From: Sclerurus mexicanus | Taxonomy: Eukaryota; Chordata; Aves; Passeriformes; Furnariidae | Length of the DNA stretch: 64,000 bases | Assembly (NCBI GenBank): GCA_013396755.1 | Contig: VWZF01006736.1 | Location: 843,941-907,940 of the forward strand | Direction: 5' to 3' | Shown here: positions 30,001-45,000 of the stretch, piece by piece | Position numbering within the stretch: the stretch's first letter is position 1 | How the letters are laid out: each line of letters starts with the position of its first letter | Program-made: the position numbers and the translations under genes | The notes under the pieces: model-generated | Databases searched by the model: none | What the model was told of the DNA's origin: nothing | What the model saw: only the letters and a program-made list of their open reading frames with translations

Positions 30001-33000
30001 AAACCAAACCCAAACCAAAACTCTACTAAAAGTAAAAACTAGACATTTCAAGTCAGTTCTAAAATTGTTCTTCCAGGCTGCCAACAAGTGATGGCAGTGC
30101 ATCCAAAGGAAAACAGCAAACAAGTGAACCTGTACATATTTTAAAGAGATCTTTTGCCAGAACTGTCTCAGTGGTGAGTACTATCAAGAATCTTCTGTAT
30201 TTCCTGCAAGTTCAGTCATACTTAGAAAACTGAAAGATATACATGTGGAAAGAATGATTTTTTTTTCTCTTTATCACCCGGAAGTTAGGTACACTGATAT
30301 ATAAAATATTTAATTTTTTTATTTTTTCTGAAGATTTCAGATGTGGAGTTAAATCTAAGCTCAACTTGGTATTGACCTGAGCATGAGAGCCTAGAAATGT
30401 ATTTGTTTGCAAGGTTGATCTACTTAGTTTTGGGGTTTTTGAGGGGGGAATTGGCATGGAGTTCATTCTTACTGGTTGTATTCAATATACAAACCTTACT
30501 TCATGCTAAAAGTCAGTATTAGCAGGCTGTTCAGAATTTTGAGGGAGCTCTACTGCTCTTTTACATGGCTTTTAGATTCCTGGTGTTAATTAGTCACTGG
30601 CTAGATTTATCTTCCTCTTGGGTGTGTTCCAATATACACTGAGGATCAGATAGCATTTAACCGGGCCTTGATAAACTGAGGTAAGGAGTATTCATAGGCA
30701 CAGTGAACTACAACTATTAATAGAAGGTAGTCAGCAGCTCTTAACATACAAGGAGGTTAGTCTAATTTTAAGAAATACTGTATAAAGTTGAAATGCAATA
30801 TTATCATTCAGGATAAGGCCAATTTTGTCTTTTCGATTTCGAAGTACACTCCCTTCCTTATCTGTTGCAGGCAATTATTATTTTCAGTTTTCATATTGGT
30901 TTAGATTTTATATTGCATTACACATATACTGTCATTATTCTCCATGGATAGTTACATTAAAGTTATTGCCTCCATATGGACAGTCACAGTCCAATTTTCT
31001 AAATCAGACTACTGTCTTTCATTTATATATTCTCCATCTGTTCAGTATGCTCTAATGATCGGGATGATCTTCTGTTCAGGTTTCTTCTAGAAATTTATTA
31101 TCTGCATGTTTGCATTTTTAGTAATCATACTATCAACATGTTAATAGCTACTCAATGTATGTTTGCTTAAAAATATTTGGATTAACCTATGAACTCCTGT
31201 GACTTTTAATACTTCACAGTATATCCTCTCTCTTCATTATCTTGCTGCTCTTATCCCTCACCACAGATATGAACTGGAATAAGAGGAGAGTTTTGGCTTT
31301 CTGGAGCACTAGGCATTTTATTTCCAGCTTTGAGCAATCAGTTCAACTGTTGCACCTTTAAGATGTTCAATACCAAATACTTGTATTTTGCTTTCTGAGG
31401 TACAACTTGGTGAAATTATCAACCACATTTAATGGTAGAAACAAAACTTTTCAATACCTCAAAATTCTCATGGACTATCTGTTTAGCTTTCAAGTACTGT
31501 AAATGTCATACAGTTGCCATGATCCTGCAGATCATAACTGTTTAAAAACAAAGTGAAGACAGCATTGATGAGTCTTTACTTTATGACAAGAATGTATTAT
31601 GTCAAAAGTAGGTATTACACTATTATGCACATGAAGCAAGTAAAATTTACTGAAAAATTTCTATTGCAGGTGAATAATAAATGAGAGACTTCCACACATA
31701 ATAGTATAGCATAAATATCTTTTACCATGGTATTACACTGAAATGTTCCCTACATTCTCAGTACTCTTTTTTATTCTGTTTGTGTGTTGCATGGTAGATG
31801 TGTATAGACATAAATATGTTTTCATAATAAACATGCATATAGATGCTATTTGCTTTTCCTCTGATACTGATGATGAAAGGTCATTTGTTGTTTTTTAACA
31901 CAAAATCTGTCTTTGACATCCTTCATACCCTGAAATAGGAATGCTTTGAATCTTTACTGAGCATTCTTCACTGGAGTTGGACAACACTGGTGCTGGGAGT
32001 TGAAGAACTTCGTGGACTTAAGGGTTTCCAATACACTGCTACTCTTTTGGATTTAGAAAGGTTGCGTTTTGTGGGCACGTGCTGCCTGAGATTGCTGAGG
32101 GTCTACACCTGTGAAATATATCCAATATCAGGTACTCCTCTTAGTTCACTTGTTTCATATTTATCAGTAAATAATATTCTACAGGACATTTAAAATTTGA
32201 TCTAAGTATTAAAGTAGGATATGCTGTAAGATGAAATTGCTTATGCTGCAAGATGAAATTGCTTATGCAGATGGTTTTATTGGAACAATTAAGAGATTTG
32301 CTGTCAGAAATGGGATATCTTCAGTTATCTGCATAACCTCATGTCCAATACCATGTTTACACTGTAGCTTATGTGTATTTTAATGTTAGTCTCTTGTTTG
32401 ACTTCTCAGTTGAATTCTTTTGGACTACTTGTATCTTCCTTTTTTTCCCATTTCTATATATATTGTCTGGTTTGATGGTGACCACAATTTAATTTTGAAA
32501 GATGATGTCTCTTTTTCATGTCTGTAGTTTAACAATGCTCATACTAAAATGCAGCATATATTGTGAAAGACCAGAAAAGTGGGAGTTTCTAATGTTTCTT
32601 CAAGGTTTCTTTAGTGTAGTGTAACACCTTTCATTATTTTACTTCTGAAATTAATTTATATGAGTGTAGATACATCAGTGTTGCTAAATGTCAGTTGTTT
32701 TATTTGCATGTAAAATGTGCATTTTGATATGAAAATGTTTCATTTGTTGTATATTTAATGCTTTTCTTTATGTAACCTTCTAGCTTCAGCTAAGGCAGTT
32801 GTAGAAGAAACAAGCAAACTAGCAGATTGCATTGGAAAAACTAGGACCTTGCTGAGAAAAATTTTATCTGAAGGCGTTGATCATTGCATGGTGAAGTTGG
32901 ACAACGATCCACAAGGATATCTCAGTCAGCCACTCAGTCTTTTAGAAGCTGTTCTTCAGGAATGCCATAATACATTCACAGCTTGCTTTCATTCATTTTA

Positions 33001-36000
33001 TCCAACACCAGCTCTCCAGTGGGCATGTCTTTGTGATTTGCTGAACTGTTTGGACCAGGTACATTAAAATGGCACAACTAAATATTACAGCTTAGCTTAA
33101 CCTTTTGCTCAGATTGAAGCCAGGCACTGTTTAAAACTTTTATTCATTTTTTTTGCATTTATCCTGGTTTGCAACTTGAATTCTGCTCTGGTTTGTTGGG
33201 TTTTTTTAAATAATTAGGTATTGGGTTTCTTTTTTTGTTGTTAGTTTGGGGGTTTTTTAAGTGTCCAAGTTCAACAAGAGCCTAGGATGTTTGTCTCCCT
33301 TAGCTTTTAAGATTCTGGGACAGTGATGAAAGTTTGTGGTTCTGGTGACTGTCAGCACTTGGTTTTTCAGTGTTGAGGCCATGCCTTACATGTGGTTACC
33401 CTTGTTGGATGTTACTTAAGAGCATAAGAGTATATGTGTGGGGGTTTTTTTATTATTATTAATACTTGAGTAATTCCTCATTATTAAATGTTACAACAAT
33501 GCTTTGATCTAGCCAAGTACATACAAGCAGCTGGCAATATTATTCAGTAATCAGCATTATCCAAGTATCTTGCTTATTGTGAATGAGCACTCCACATCTA
33601 AATGCTATAGTTGCTTGCTTGTATTGTTTTCAGTGAGATGTAAACAATTTGCTGCTTTGCATAAGAATTCATTTATCATATACAATTTCAAGGAAGAATT
33701 CTTTCTTTAATGCATTATTCTAATTTATCTTTTTTGTTAATTGTAAGAAATAATTTGTCTTCAAAGAATACCTAATTTTGAAGGAAATGTTAAATGCAAA
33801 CTTATGGGAGAAGATAATGTAAAATTCATAGGAAAGATCTCTCTAAATTATTTTTACAGTTGCGATAAAGCTGGAAAGTTCCTTTCAAAAGTTGTTACAT
33901 TTACTTTCACACTGCAATGGTGCCATACTATTACTATCTGTTTATGTTTTCAGGACATCCAGGAAGCAAACTTCAAAACCTCCAGCAGTCGACTTCTTGC
34001 TGCTGTTATGTCTGCTCTCTGCCATACGTCAGTAAAGCTGACCTCTATCTTTCCCATTGCTTATGATGGAGAGGCGTTGCTGCGATCAATGGTTAAACAA
34101 GTCAGCACTGAGAATGACTCTGCTTTGGCTCATCGTTTTCCTCTTTTGGTTGCGCACATGGAAAAACTCAGTCAGGTTGGGGTATATTCTAAAAATTTAA
34201 TGACTATTTCTACTTTGCAACAAAGAGCAGTTATGTAAGTTGACATTTAGTTTGATAAGGGTATAGATGAATTTGCCTGAGTGTTTTCTTTCCAAAGGGG
34301 GCTTATTTCAGAAACTTAGTATTTTTTCCAATATTCATCTTTTTATCTGAAATATTCCAATTATTTCTTTTTTGGAGAATATCTGTTCTTATTGTGAAGT
34401 ATTAAATTGGAAGAAATATACTTTGGAGTTGTATTGTTGCATAGTGTTTCCTGCAACAGTTTTTCAGCTTTTTCACGTCATCACAAGGAGGAACATGTTG
34501 ATAGATTTGGTGTTTTGAGGAAGAGTTATCACAACTTTGAGAGTTGAAAAATCATGTCTCAAACTGGAATTTCTAAAGGAGTGAACAAAGAAAGCCCTGT
34601 TCGCATAGTTCTAGCAAAGGTTATTAAACTATTACCTAATCAAGGCTCTTGAATACTGTTTTTTCAGTTCTGTTATTCCAGAATTGATTTACCGGAATGG
34701 AAAGGGTAAAGATGATAATTGAGGATATGGGACTACTAAATAGCATTCTTCAGTTTAATTTAGGGGAAAAAGGGGGTAAGATTGTATGAAATGATGAACG
34801 CTGCAGGGGAAAGGTAAACAGGTGATGGTTGTTGAGTCTACCAATGCCAAAAGTTTTGAGCAACCAGAGACCTTAGCAAAAAGTAAATTCAGAAGTTTGC
34901 TGCTCTTTCATAAATTACACGGTTAAGCTGGAGAACAATCTCCTGTAGACCATTATTGTGCTAAAAACTTTCATGGACTTGAAAAACACCTGCACAAATT
35001 AATGAAGAATAAACCACCAAATGCTGTTAAATGGAAATATAATATTTATATCTTCAATACAGCTGCCTCATAGCTGCTCAAGATGGAAAGTGTTCTGTGC
35101 TGGTGTCTTTGGAGGTTTGCTTCACCTAATTGTCTTCCATATCTGTTCACTACTTGGATAATTTTAGGAGACAAAATGGTGAGGAAGATCTTAGATTTTT
35201 ATCAGTAGAGCTGATTTTATCTTCCTCATCAGAAATGATTTTTAGTATGGATAGCTGTTAAGAAAAACAGTGATTGTCACTGATAGGTAGAAGACACAGT
35301 AGATGCCTAAGCTTAGATTTGTTTCATAGTCTTCATTCAGTAAAGAACAACTGTTTTTATAAGCATCCCACCTCTGGCTTTCTCCTACCTGTTTGCATGG
35401 AAGATTCTTTTTGCTAACACCAAAACCAAATAAGCTTCTGAGTTTCTTTTTTAGACAATGTAGAAGAAAATTATATGAATAGTTCCGTAGGTACGTATGT
35501 ATCCGCTATGTTCTAATGTATGCGTATAAAGCGAAAAGGCTATAAAGAAAATTTCTCTCCTGAGAAGGACACCTATCATTCCAATTCAATAAATAAAGTT
35601 GTCACCACCTCATTCAGAAAATTAAGAATATCAGTTCTTTTGACAAGGAAATACATACTATTGTAGCTTTGAGAATTTTTAATTTTATTTTTTTCACCCT
35701 CTAGACATTTCTTATCTTCCTGAACTCACAGATTTTTTTTAATTACCCTAATGCTTATAGTATGTAGTATGTGAAAGCCTGTGTCTTTTTTTTTAAATAA
35801 CAATGTCATTTGTCATTGGTTTTCTTCATACTGCAGAGCGAAGAAAATGTTTCAGGGATGACAAGCTTTCGAGAAGTGCTGGAAAAGATGTTGGTCATTG
35901 TTGTTTTACCAGTACGAAACAGCCTTAGAAGAGAAAATGAACTTTTCTCTTCACATCTGGTTTCTAATACCTGTGGATTACTTGCTAGTATTGTGAGTGA

Positions 36001-39000
36001 GCTTACAGCATCAGCATTAGGATCTGAGGTAAAGCTCCTCTAAAATCATTGCTAGAAGTCTTTTGGGGCAAGTATATTCTGAATGTGATACAGGTTGTTG
36101 AAGGTATTTTATAGCTGTGCAGATATTCCAAAGATGCTGGAATTCTCGGTTCTCAGTAGGTCAGATATTTTGCATAAATTTAAAGGCATGTATTCACTGT
36201 ATTAGGGAAGTATTGTTGATAATTAGCCATTTCATTATGGCTGCAGAATACTGCAGGTTGCTTACAAAATGGCACATTTTTGAGTGCTTATCTTTTTGCC
36301 TGCATATCTGTGTATGTACACAATCAAATATTCTTTCAGGTGGCTGTAACTTTGTTAAATGATGGAAAATTAGTTGATTTTCTTAAAGGAGTGTTGCTGT
36401 CTGTGTACTGTCAACAGGTTTTTCTCACAGAAAGAACCAAACTTTTGATAGCATCTTGATTGAAGATGTTTTTACCATTATTTAATATCTTTATCTGTGC
36501 TCTCCTAATCTTGACTGTACCAAAAGCAGAAATACCGAACTTTTCTTTTTAACACAGTTAATCTGTATTCCGTGCTAATTCGTCCTATAAAATATATATT
36601 TAAATGCTTTAAAAAATTAATTGCATTCCTACTTATTCCTGTATAATTTCTAATTATTAGAAATTTTTTCTTTTTGGTCTATATTGATTAGAAGGCTCAG
36701 TAGTGGCATCTTCTGTGGTTAATGAGTTGACTTTTAAAATTTCCCCAGTTGAAAATCTGGTAATTTAATTCACTTAACTTTGCATTGTGAAAGCTGTCTC
36801 ATGTTTAGCAGTTAATGTTTTCTGCCATCTGTATTTAACTTTCTACAGGTTGATGGGCTAAACTCTCTCCATTCTGTCAAATCCACTCCAAACCGATTCA
36901 CTAAAACAAGTCAGGGAAGAAGCTGGAACACAGGGAATGGATCCCCTGATGCAATATGTTTCTCTGTTGACAAACCTGGTGTAGTTGTAGTAGGATTTTC
37001 TGTTTATGGTGGAGGAGGAATTCATGAATATGAGCTGGAAGTATTAGTTGATGATGTAAGTACTGCATTTGAGAAAACAATTTGAAGAAAAGTAACATCA
37101 GAGTTATTTATAATATAGTTTACAGAGTAATATTGTAATATTCTTATACAATCTAGGCTACCACTGAAATGGTGCACTGGTAGTAGGGTTTTTTTGGTTT
37201 GCTTGTTGTGGAGATTTTTGTGTTATCACAGGCCACGTGCTTGTGATAGTAAGGTCTAGTAGGGTCCTTGGTTACTTCCTTGAGTTCTTCCTTTATTGCA
37301 CACAATATTTGAATTATAGCGGGCTTTTCACTTTCTGGACATAAATGTAAATTAGTAGCAGTTATCTCTCTGCAAACTGTGAATGAAAATAAGAAATGAA
37401 GGAGACCAAGTTAAAACCAAAAATTGAAGAAAAGGAGAATAGCCTACCACCATGGTCAGACTGTACCTATAGATATTTCATGTGCTGTTGATGTACTCTT
37501 TTAGAAGCAGCACAAAACTGTACTGAGTTCATGTAATGAAGGAAAACCTCTGTTCTTTTGCACCCAGTTTTTCACTATGACTGACTGATTCTAATGTCTT
37601 CCAAAGGGCAGGCATAGTTGCTATGTAAAATTAATTTCTCCTTCTTAGGAGAAAGGTTTTACTGTTGAAAAATCTGTTCAGAGTCATCTTTTTTGTGTTT
37701 ATAATGCCATGTGTAAAAATGTATGCAACACAATGTAACTTGTACAATTGTGTGAGTGTGTCAAGTATTTTCATTATATATGTATTAAAATTACTTTGTT
37801 TCTTTGAATCAGAGTGATCATACTGGGGATGCAACTCATTCTCACAGATGGACATCTTTGGAATTGGTTAAAGGAACTTACACCACAGATGATTCGCCTA
37901 GTGATATAGCTGAAATCAGACTTGACAAAGTCGTGCCACTGAAGGTAAATAAAATAAGCATGCATCTGTTGGTTTCATAAAACTTCTTTAGATAACAGAA
38001 GAATGTTTAGTGTAAATTGTTTGGGGGTTTGTGTACACATTCACAAGTTGATCTTGACATGCGTGCTTTGTAAAGTCTCAGTTTTACCCTGTAACTGAAA
38101 AGTTCAAATCCTGTCAGCTAAAAGAAATTAAATCCCAATTTCTATAATAGCGTAAGATAGATGATAGTTGTTTAGTAATTCTAGAGTATTTTTGAATGCA
38201 CAACTTTTTTTTTGTGCAACTTGGTAGCTAATTTTCTTGGGTCCCTGGTTACTCTTAAAGTGATTAGTAGTAATTTAAGTTCTGGTCCATAGTTGCGAAC
38301 ATGGAACAGCTTTGATCTTTGTTAAATGCTGGACCTTTTTTGGTTGATTTCGTTTGTAGAGTGCTGTGAAGGACTTTCCAGGCTCTCCAGTATTAATGTA
38401 AAATAATAGCGTTCATAATACCATGTAGCCATAGATACTTGTTTTATACTGCGTACTATTTTTGGCTCTCCTTTTTAAGGAAAATGTGAAATACGCAGTT
38501 CGTTTGAGGAATTATGGAAGCCGGACTGCCAATGGAGATGGTGGAATGACCACAGTTCAGTGTCCAGATGGTGTAACGTTTACATTTAGTACCTGTAGTC
38601 TGAGCAGTAACGGCACTAACCAGACACGAGGACAAATTCCACAGATTCTTTATTACAGGTTGGTGTGTTTTCATGATCTGTTTCTAAGAAAAGTAAATAA
38701 AACCATCATAGTGCTATTGTACCACAACTTTTTAAGAAGTAACAGAAATAAATGCATCTGGAGTGTGTTTGTGGTACATCTTCCAGTCTTGTTTTAGGTT
38801 CTCTGGTTTTTTTGACTTAGCAAATAATTTGATGGTTGACCTCTCTTATGAGGTTCATTGTTTACTGCTTTAAAGCTGTAATACAGGGAACAAGTAAGAT
38901 ACACTACTTCAATTTCTGTTTTTTTCTGTAACATAAGAGATTTTTGAGACAGTGCTCCCTGGAGTGTTCATTTCTCTGCTTTATTCAGTTCTTTCCTCTG

Positions 39001-42000
39001 TTTCCAAAAAGAAGTACATCATGTAGTGAAGCAAGGTCTATTTATATAGGAACTGTCTCCTCTCTTACTTAAGAGTTCAAAGGTATAAAAAGAGCAATTG
39101 CAGCTACCTGAAGAAAATCAACTGAAACATCTGACTGTCTTTTGGGGAAGCTTTACTTCAACCTTTCAGGACGACAGTAGGAATTCACTTATAGTAATGC
39201 TTTTGCAGAAATCATTGCTTTCATATTTGAGGTGCTTCCCCTAATATGTATAAAGACACAGTTTTCAAACTGTGTCCATACAAGGCTGATCAACAAGAAG
39301 ATGCAAGGTATAAAAGGAGAAAGGAATAATAATTTACTTTTATATTTGATTAAGTGTGAGATGTACCTACCTAATAAAAGATGAAAAGAAAAGAAGTAAT
39401 GTTTCAACAAGTGATGTGTTTTGGAGTAACAGGCGCAAGAACATGTTCCTCTTAAAAATTATTTACGGCAGCTAAAGTATGAAGAAATAAAGTGGCCAGC
39501 AAAATCATAGTAATGGTGTATTTGAAGATACAGGATAGCTCTAATCTGTGTTAAAACATGAGATTGTCTGTGCTTAGAGACTCAAGAGATCTCTCTCTAA
39601 TGAAGTAATGATTTATGAAGAAAATAAAATATAAATCAGCAGCCAGTGTTTCTATGGGAAAATGGTGCAACATTTGGCGGGAGGTGCACAAAGATCCAGT
39701 TTATCAGTAAAAACAGTAATTGCTTATTGAAGAATGGAATTGTAGTGGTACATATCAAGATACTTATATTGATTTAGTCTCATGGAATCTGTGTTTAGGG
39801 AATTCCTCCAGCATTTAGAAGAATTTCTTGTGAAGTATCATAATTAGGAAGTATCATTATGTAAGAAGGAGTAAAGAAGACAAGGAGAACTTTTATTTTC
39901 ACTCCTAGATTGCTTTTATACAAGCAAAAGAGGAAATTAAAGAGAAATAATGTCTTTGATTTCAGAAAAGCCAAGGGCATAATTTCCGTAGTGGAAGCTT
40001 CAAGGCATTCTGACTCAATAGTAAACTAATATATGGAAAAAACCCACACCAGAGTCTTGCCTTCAGATCAGAACAGTCTCAAGTTTTTTTGTTTCAACTT
40101 ATAAAATTCCAAGAAGCTTTTGAAAGACTGTAGTGGCACAACTCAGAACTATTACAGAATAAATTATGTTGGAAAAATTTCCAGCTGCTGCCTGTAATCA
40201 CTATGTCTTTTGAAGTTTGTGTGGACAACAGAAACTTAGTGTTATCTGATTCATGACTATAGTTACAGAATTAGTTTGAGGATTCCCAGGTTGATACATA
40301 GTGACTTGAGGTTTTGATTTGCCTACAGCAAAGGAACAAAAGGTCAATCAACGCTTATGGAACAGTGCTTGTAAGAGTCACACTTGATTTTATTTGAAGG
40401 ATGCTCACATACAAATAGAATTGTTGCTTATGTGTATGCAAAGAAAGGCCATACTGAAAGAAGTGTGTTAACACACTTCTGATAAAGGCAGAAAAGTTTT
40501 GGAGGGATCTGTTGGAAAAATACCCAGTTGAATTGCACCCGCTGTCATTTACTAATAAATTCAAGTGAAAAGATCTGAGGCTGACAGCAAAACTCCAATT
40601 CTAGGACACACTGACAAAGGAAAATAATCTTTTTTTAAAGAAAGATTGTCATAGAGAAGGACTGGTATCCTTGTTTACTGAACTGCTCAAAGTAAAATTC
40701 TTGAGCATTCTGAGGTGCAAGTCCTGAATTATTAATGTTCTGGAATGATGTTTTGAAAGATCAGATCTTTCTGGACAAACATAAGATGTCCAAAAGACAT
40801 TTTGTTTTACATGTTGACTAAGTCATTTAGTTTCTCTTTGCCAAGGCTTAATCACTATCATATTGAGGGCTTGAATTAGTTTATAGTTGTCATTTGACTG
40901 CTTTGAAAAAGCAAATCAAACCACATCTGAAATGGTTTTGTGCATAATGTTGTTTAGGAGAGTGGATTTAAAAGAAAACACTATGTTAAGGGTAAGCCCA
41001 AGATTGTATTTCAAACCCAAAATTAATGTTTGGAATAGGGAGGAAGAATCTTTTTTTGTGCTATGATAACAAATAATCATTGAAAAAGTTTAACTTGTTT
41101 CTGTGATGCATTTAACATTGCTCTTTTTTTATCAAGATAGGTGGTTGGCCTTGGAAGGTCATAGCAATTAATACATTTCTGTGGTTTGAAAGGCATCTAG
41201 TCAAAAGAAACATTCCATAAAAATGCTTTCTATACTTTTTGCCGAATAAAAATAAAGTTATTGCAAAGGGCTAACACTGAGACATTGACTCCAAAAATAA
41301 TTGTTGTGGTTTCTTTGATTATTTCCTTTGTTGTTTTATCATAAATTGTTTTGCTTATTCTGTGACAAAAAGCAGCCATTTTTTAATGTATTTTTTTATT
41401 TTGTGTACTTATTTTAACTTAATCCACCATCTAGGAGTGAGTATGATGGAGATCTGCAATCACAGCTGTTGAACAAAGCTAATGAAGAAGACAAAAATTG
41501 TAGCAGGGCTCTTTCTGTCGTGAGTGCTGTTGTACGAGCAGCCAAAGACTTGTTACACAGGGCTCTTGCTGTAGATGGTAAGGCTTGAGAAAGTTTACTT
41601 TACTTTTCAAAACTTTGCAGTTTACTAGCAACTACTAATAGTAGAATATCACTAAATACAAGAGTTGTGATGTTTATCTTTTGCTTTCCAAAGAATATTT
41701 TTCTAACCTTTCATTCCTGTAGGTATCAAACTGTAACTTTTATGTCATTGAGTTGCACTTGAGATATCACAGACAGATACTTCGTATAAATTTGCTCCTT
41801 AATTTAGTAAATATTATATTAAAACTGGTAAGATTCTTTATTTCCAAAAGGTATTCCATGATGGCTTAGTCACAGATTTTATACAGGTTTTGCACAGTGG
41901 TGGTAGTCAGCAGGACTGGTGAATGTCATGAATTTATAAGCACTTAAGCATGCATTTTTGAGAAATGTAGACATTAGCCATTGTAGTCAAAATGTCCAGA

Positions 42001-45000
42001 ATATTACACAGTGTTATAAAAATTGATTTGAAGGACTGGGAGGACTGTTGTGCTAACTTTTTTACCATAGAAAATATGAACACACTGTCACAAAATGGCA
42101 AAGAATGCAATAAAATAATGCACTAATAGGAGGAACTTTTTGAACAGAGTTTATCTCAGGTGAACTTGGCAGATTCAGAATTTAAGAATACCTAGATAAT
42201 GAAAACAATTTTAAGTGAAAATAGAAGTTTAACTCACAGGAGACAAACCAGAAAAATAAGATGTGTTTTGAACAATGGCACATTTATTACTAATACCTGT
42301 GTTGTAATTATTTTTATTTAGCTGAAGACATTCCAGAATTGCTCAGCTCTTCCAGTCTGTTTTCGATGCTGCTTCCCCTCATAATAGCCTACATCGGACC
42401 AGTAGCAGCAGCTATTCCCAAGGTAAGCCCCTCAACAGAAATTTCTGAAGAAATGTGTGAATGTTATGCAGGGAAAAGGTTTACTCTGAAAATCCAAGCA
42501 TCTTGATGTCTTTCGATTTTATGAATTAGTGGTGTTACAAACTGTGACTGAGCTATGACTTTAGTATAGTATTTGCTTTCTGTCAACTCATGCTTATTGG
42601 TTGGTAATGTTCAGGTTTTTTAGTAGAAGCTATTTTAGTGAAAGTCTCTCTCAGTTGTTTAGAGATTCCTGTCAGCTTTGGTGAGTCTCCAAGAGGAGTA
42701 TTTGAGGTGAATGTTTTTTCTGTCAGGGCTGTGCAGATGCAGAATTGAAAAATGACTGAATGAATTGTAGTTAGTGATATTCTCAGAATATCCACACAAC
42801 TGTTGTAGAGAAATGGAAGTTTGAGAGTACTGTTTTTGCCAAGTTATAGTACTTTATTTTACGTGTTCTTGTGTTGCAGGTTGCTGTTGAGGTCTTTGGC
42901 CTAGTACAACAGCTGCTTCCTTCTGTGGCAATTCTGAATCAGAAATACGCCCCTCCAGCTTTTAACCCAAATCAGTCCACAGACAGCACCACTGGAAACC
43001 AGCCAGAGCAAGGGCTTTCAGCTTGTACTACCTCCAATCACTATGCTGTTGTAGAAAGTGAGCACCCCTATAAACCTGCCTCCGTTACACACTATAAGGT
43101 GAGCACCATTTCCAAGTCACAGGCACTTTTTTGCGAGCTTGATACATGGATTTGCTTGAGTCAGCATTTGCTATCTGAAATATTGTTGCCATGGATGATA
43201 ATACTTATTGTCTGCTATAGGAGACAGTTTCCTATATTACTGCTGTACTGCTTTCTGGACAAAGCTCTTTCTCCCATTAAGTATAGTGGAAACTTAACAC
43301 CCTAACTCAGGTATCTACTTTAAGTCCCTAAATTTGCTTAGTCTTAGATTTTTCTACTGTCATGGACAGTCTCTTTGCTCTAACTGTACAGATTGTTGAA
43401 GTTCAAAGTCTTTATGTATACATTATGTAATGTATCAAGAAAATTATCAGACTTTCTTTCCTAATGCTAAAACAGTGTTTTGTAAAAATACCTAATGTCA
43501 GTTCTAGTCAAATTAACATTAATAAACATCAATAGAGAAGGGGTGTTTTTATCTAGTTGAATAAAGCTCTCAGGTTTAAATTACAAGCCTGAGAGAGAAA
43601 TCCCTTGTTTCACTTACGGAAGTAATGAATTCTGCAGTCACATTTATACCACAACTCTAAATCCAGAGGTAGCAAACCTGTAATCAAGAGCCTGAAGAGT
43701 TCATTAATTACTGTTCCACTATTCCACTTGCTTGTCCTGTGAGACAGCAACACATCCACTGCAGAAAATGTAGTTACCATGTGATCATCCTGAGACAATA
43801 GTGCTTCTTATTGTCCTGAAAGTTTATGAAGCTCCTCTGAAGCCTTGGCTTTAGTGGTTACTCTGAATTTCTGTAGCTATGTCCTGTTATACTTCAGGCC
43901 ATATTCATAAACGTGATTTGGCTGCTCGTACTTTTCTAGGGTTGCACAAAGCAGATATTCAGTATGTTTGTAGAAGTCTGAGTTAAAAAAGGTATATGAG
44001 AGTTCAATATTCATAGTAATCTGTGGTTGTTTTCTTTGATGAACCTATGCAGAGTTCTTAAAAACAATCACAAGTGGTGTCAGCGCAAACACTTAATCAG
44101 AATGTGAAGTTATATTGTAAGATTATAACTGAGAAAGGTGTAAAGCAGTTCAGGTGTATGTGAAGTTCAAAGAATAGACTAGGTTAATGTTAATTTGAAG
44201 CATATTATACACAATTGTACAGAATTGCATAATTACATCACTTTTATAGACTAAATAGTTAAAAACAAGTGGAAACTAAATAAATTAAAAAAAAAAAACA
44301 AAAACAAAACTTGGACATAATTAAACTATTGCTTTGTTTTAGGTGACTTTTCCTGAATGTGTCAGGTGGATAACAATAGAGTTTGACACTCAGTGTGGCA
44401 CTGCTCAGTCAGAGGATGTTCTTCGTTTACTAATTCCTGTCAGAATTGCACAGAGTCTGGGATTTGGACCAAAGCATGCTTCTGTTCATGAAAACCTTAA
44501 TTCATGGATAGAACTGAAAAAATTCTCTGGATCTTCAGGATGGCCTACCATGGTATTAGTATTGCCAGGTAATAAATAGATACTGCAATAATTGCTAGTA
44601 ATGTGAGTTACTAAAATAATGAGAGAAAGTTTGTTTGCTGAGATAATTTTGCAGAAAAATCAAAGTTGAAGTGTCTATCCAAGCTGGCAATCTGATTATA
44701 GTAGATTTCTTGCTTGAAGTGTTAATCTGCTTTTTTTTCTCATGGTTTTAATTCACATGTACCTAAAAACCTCTGGGTTTCATATATACTCATGCAGAAG
44801 AAACATGCCAAAAATGGAGGAATATATCAGTCATTTATTTATCTGTTTACTTTTTTAAGGAAATGAAGCTCTTTTTTCTCTGGAGACTGCGTCAGACTAT
44901 GTGAAAGATGAAAAAGCTTGTTTTTATGGTTTCAAATGTTATGCAATTGGATATGAATTTAGTCCAGGATCTGATGAGGTAAGGAAAAAGTGAGATGGTT

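Noticed and set aside
38101..38125. aagttcaaatcctgtc as a tRNA T-arm
   Set aside because: No matching acceptor stem, D-arm or anticodon arm upstream.
39083..39316. Two TATA-like words (ggtataaaa) as a possible internal promoter in intron 20
   Set aside because: No initiator, CpG-rich context or downstream gene; such words are common in A+T-rich DNA.
42322..42422. Membrane-spanning helix in exon 22
   Set aside because: The stretch is hydrophobic, but the family protein is cytosolic and the segment continues into soluble helices in exon 23.
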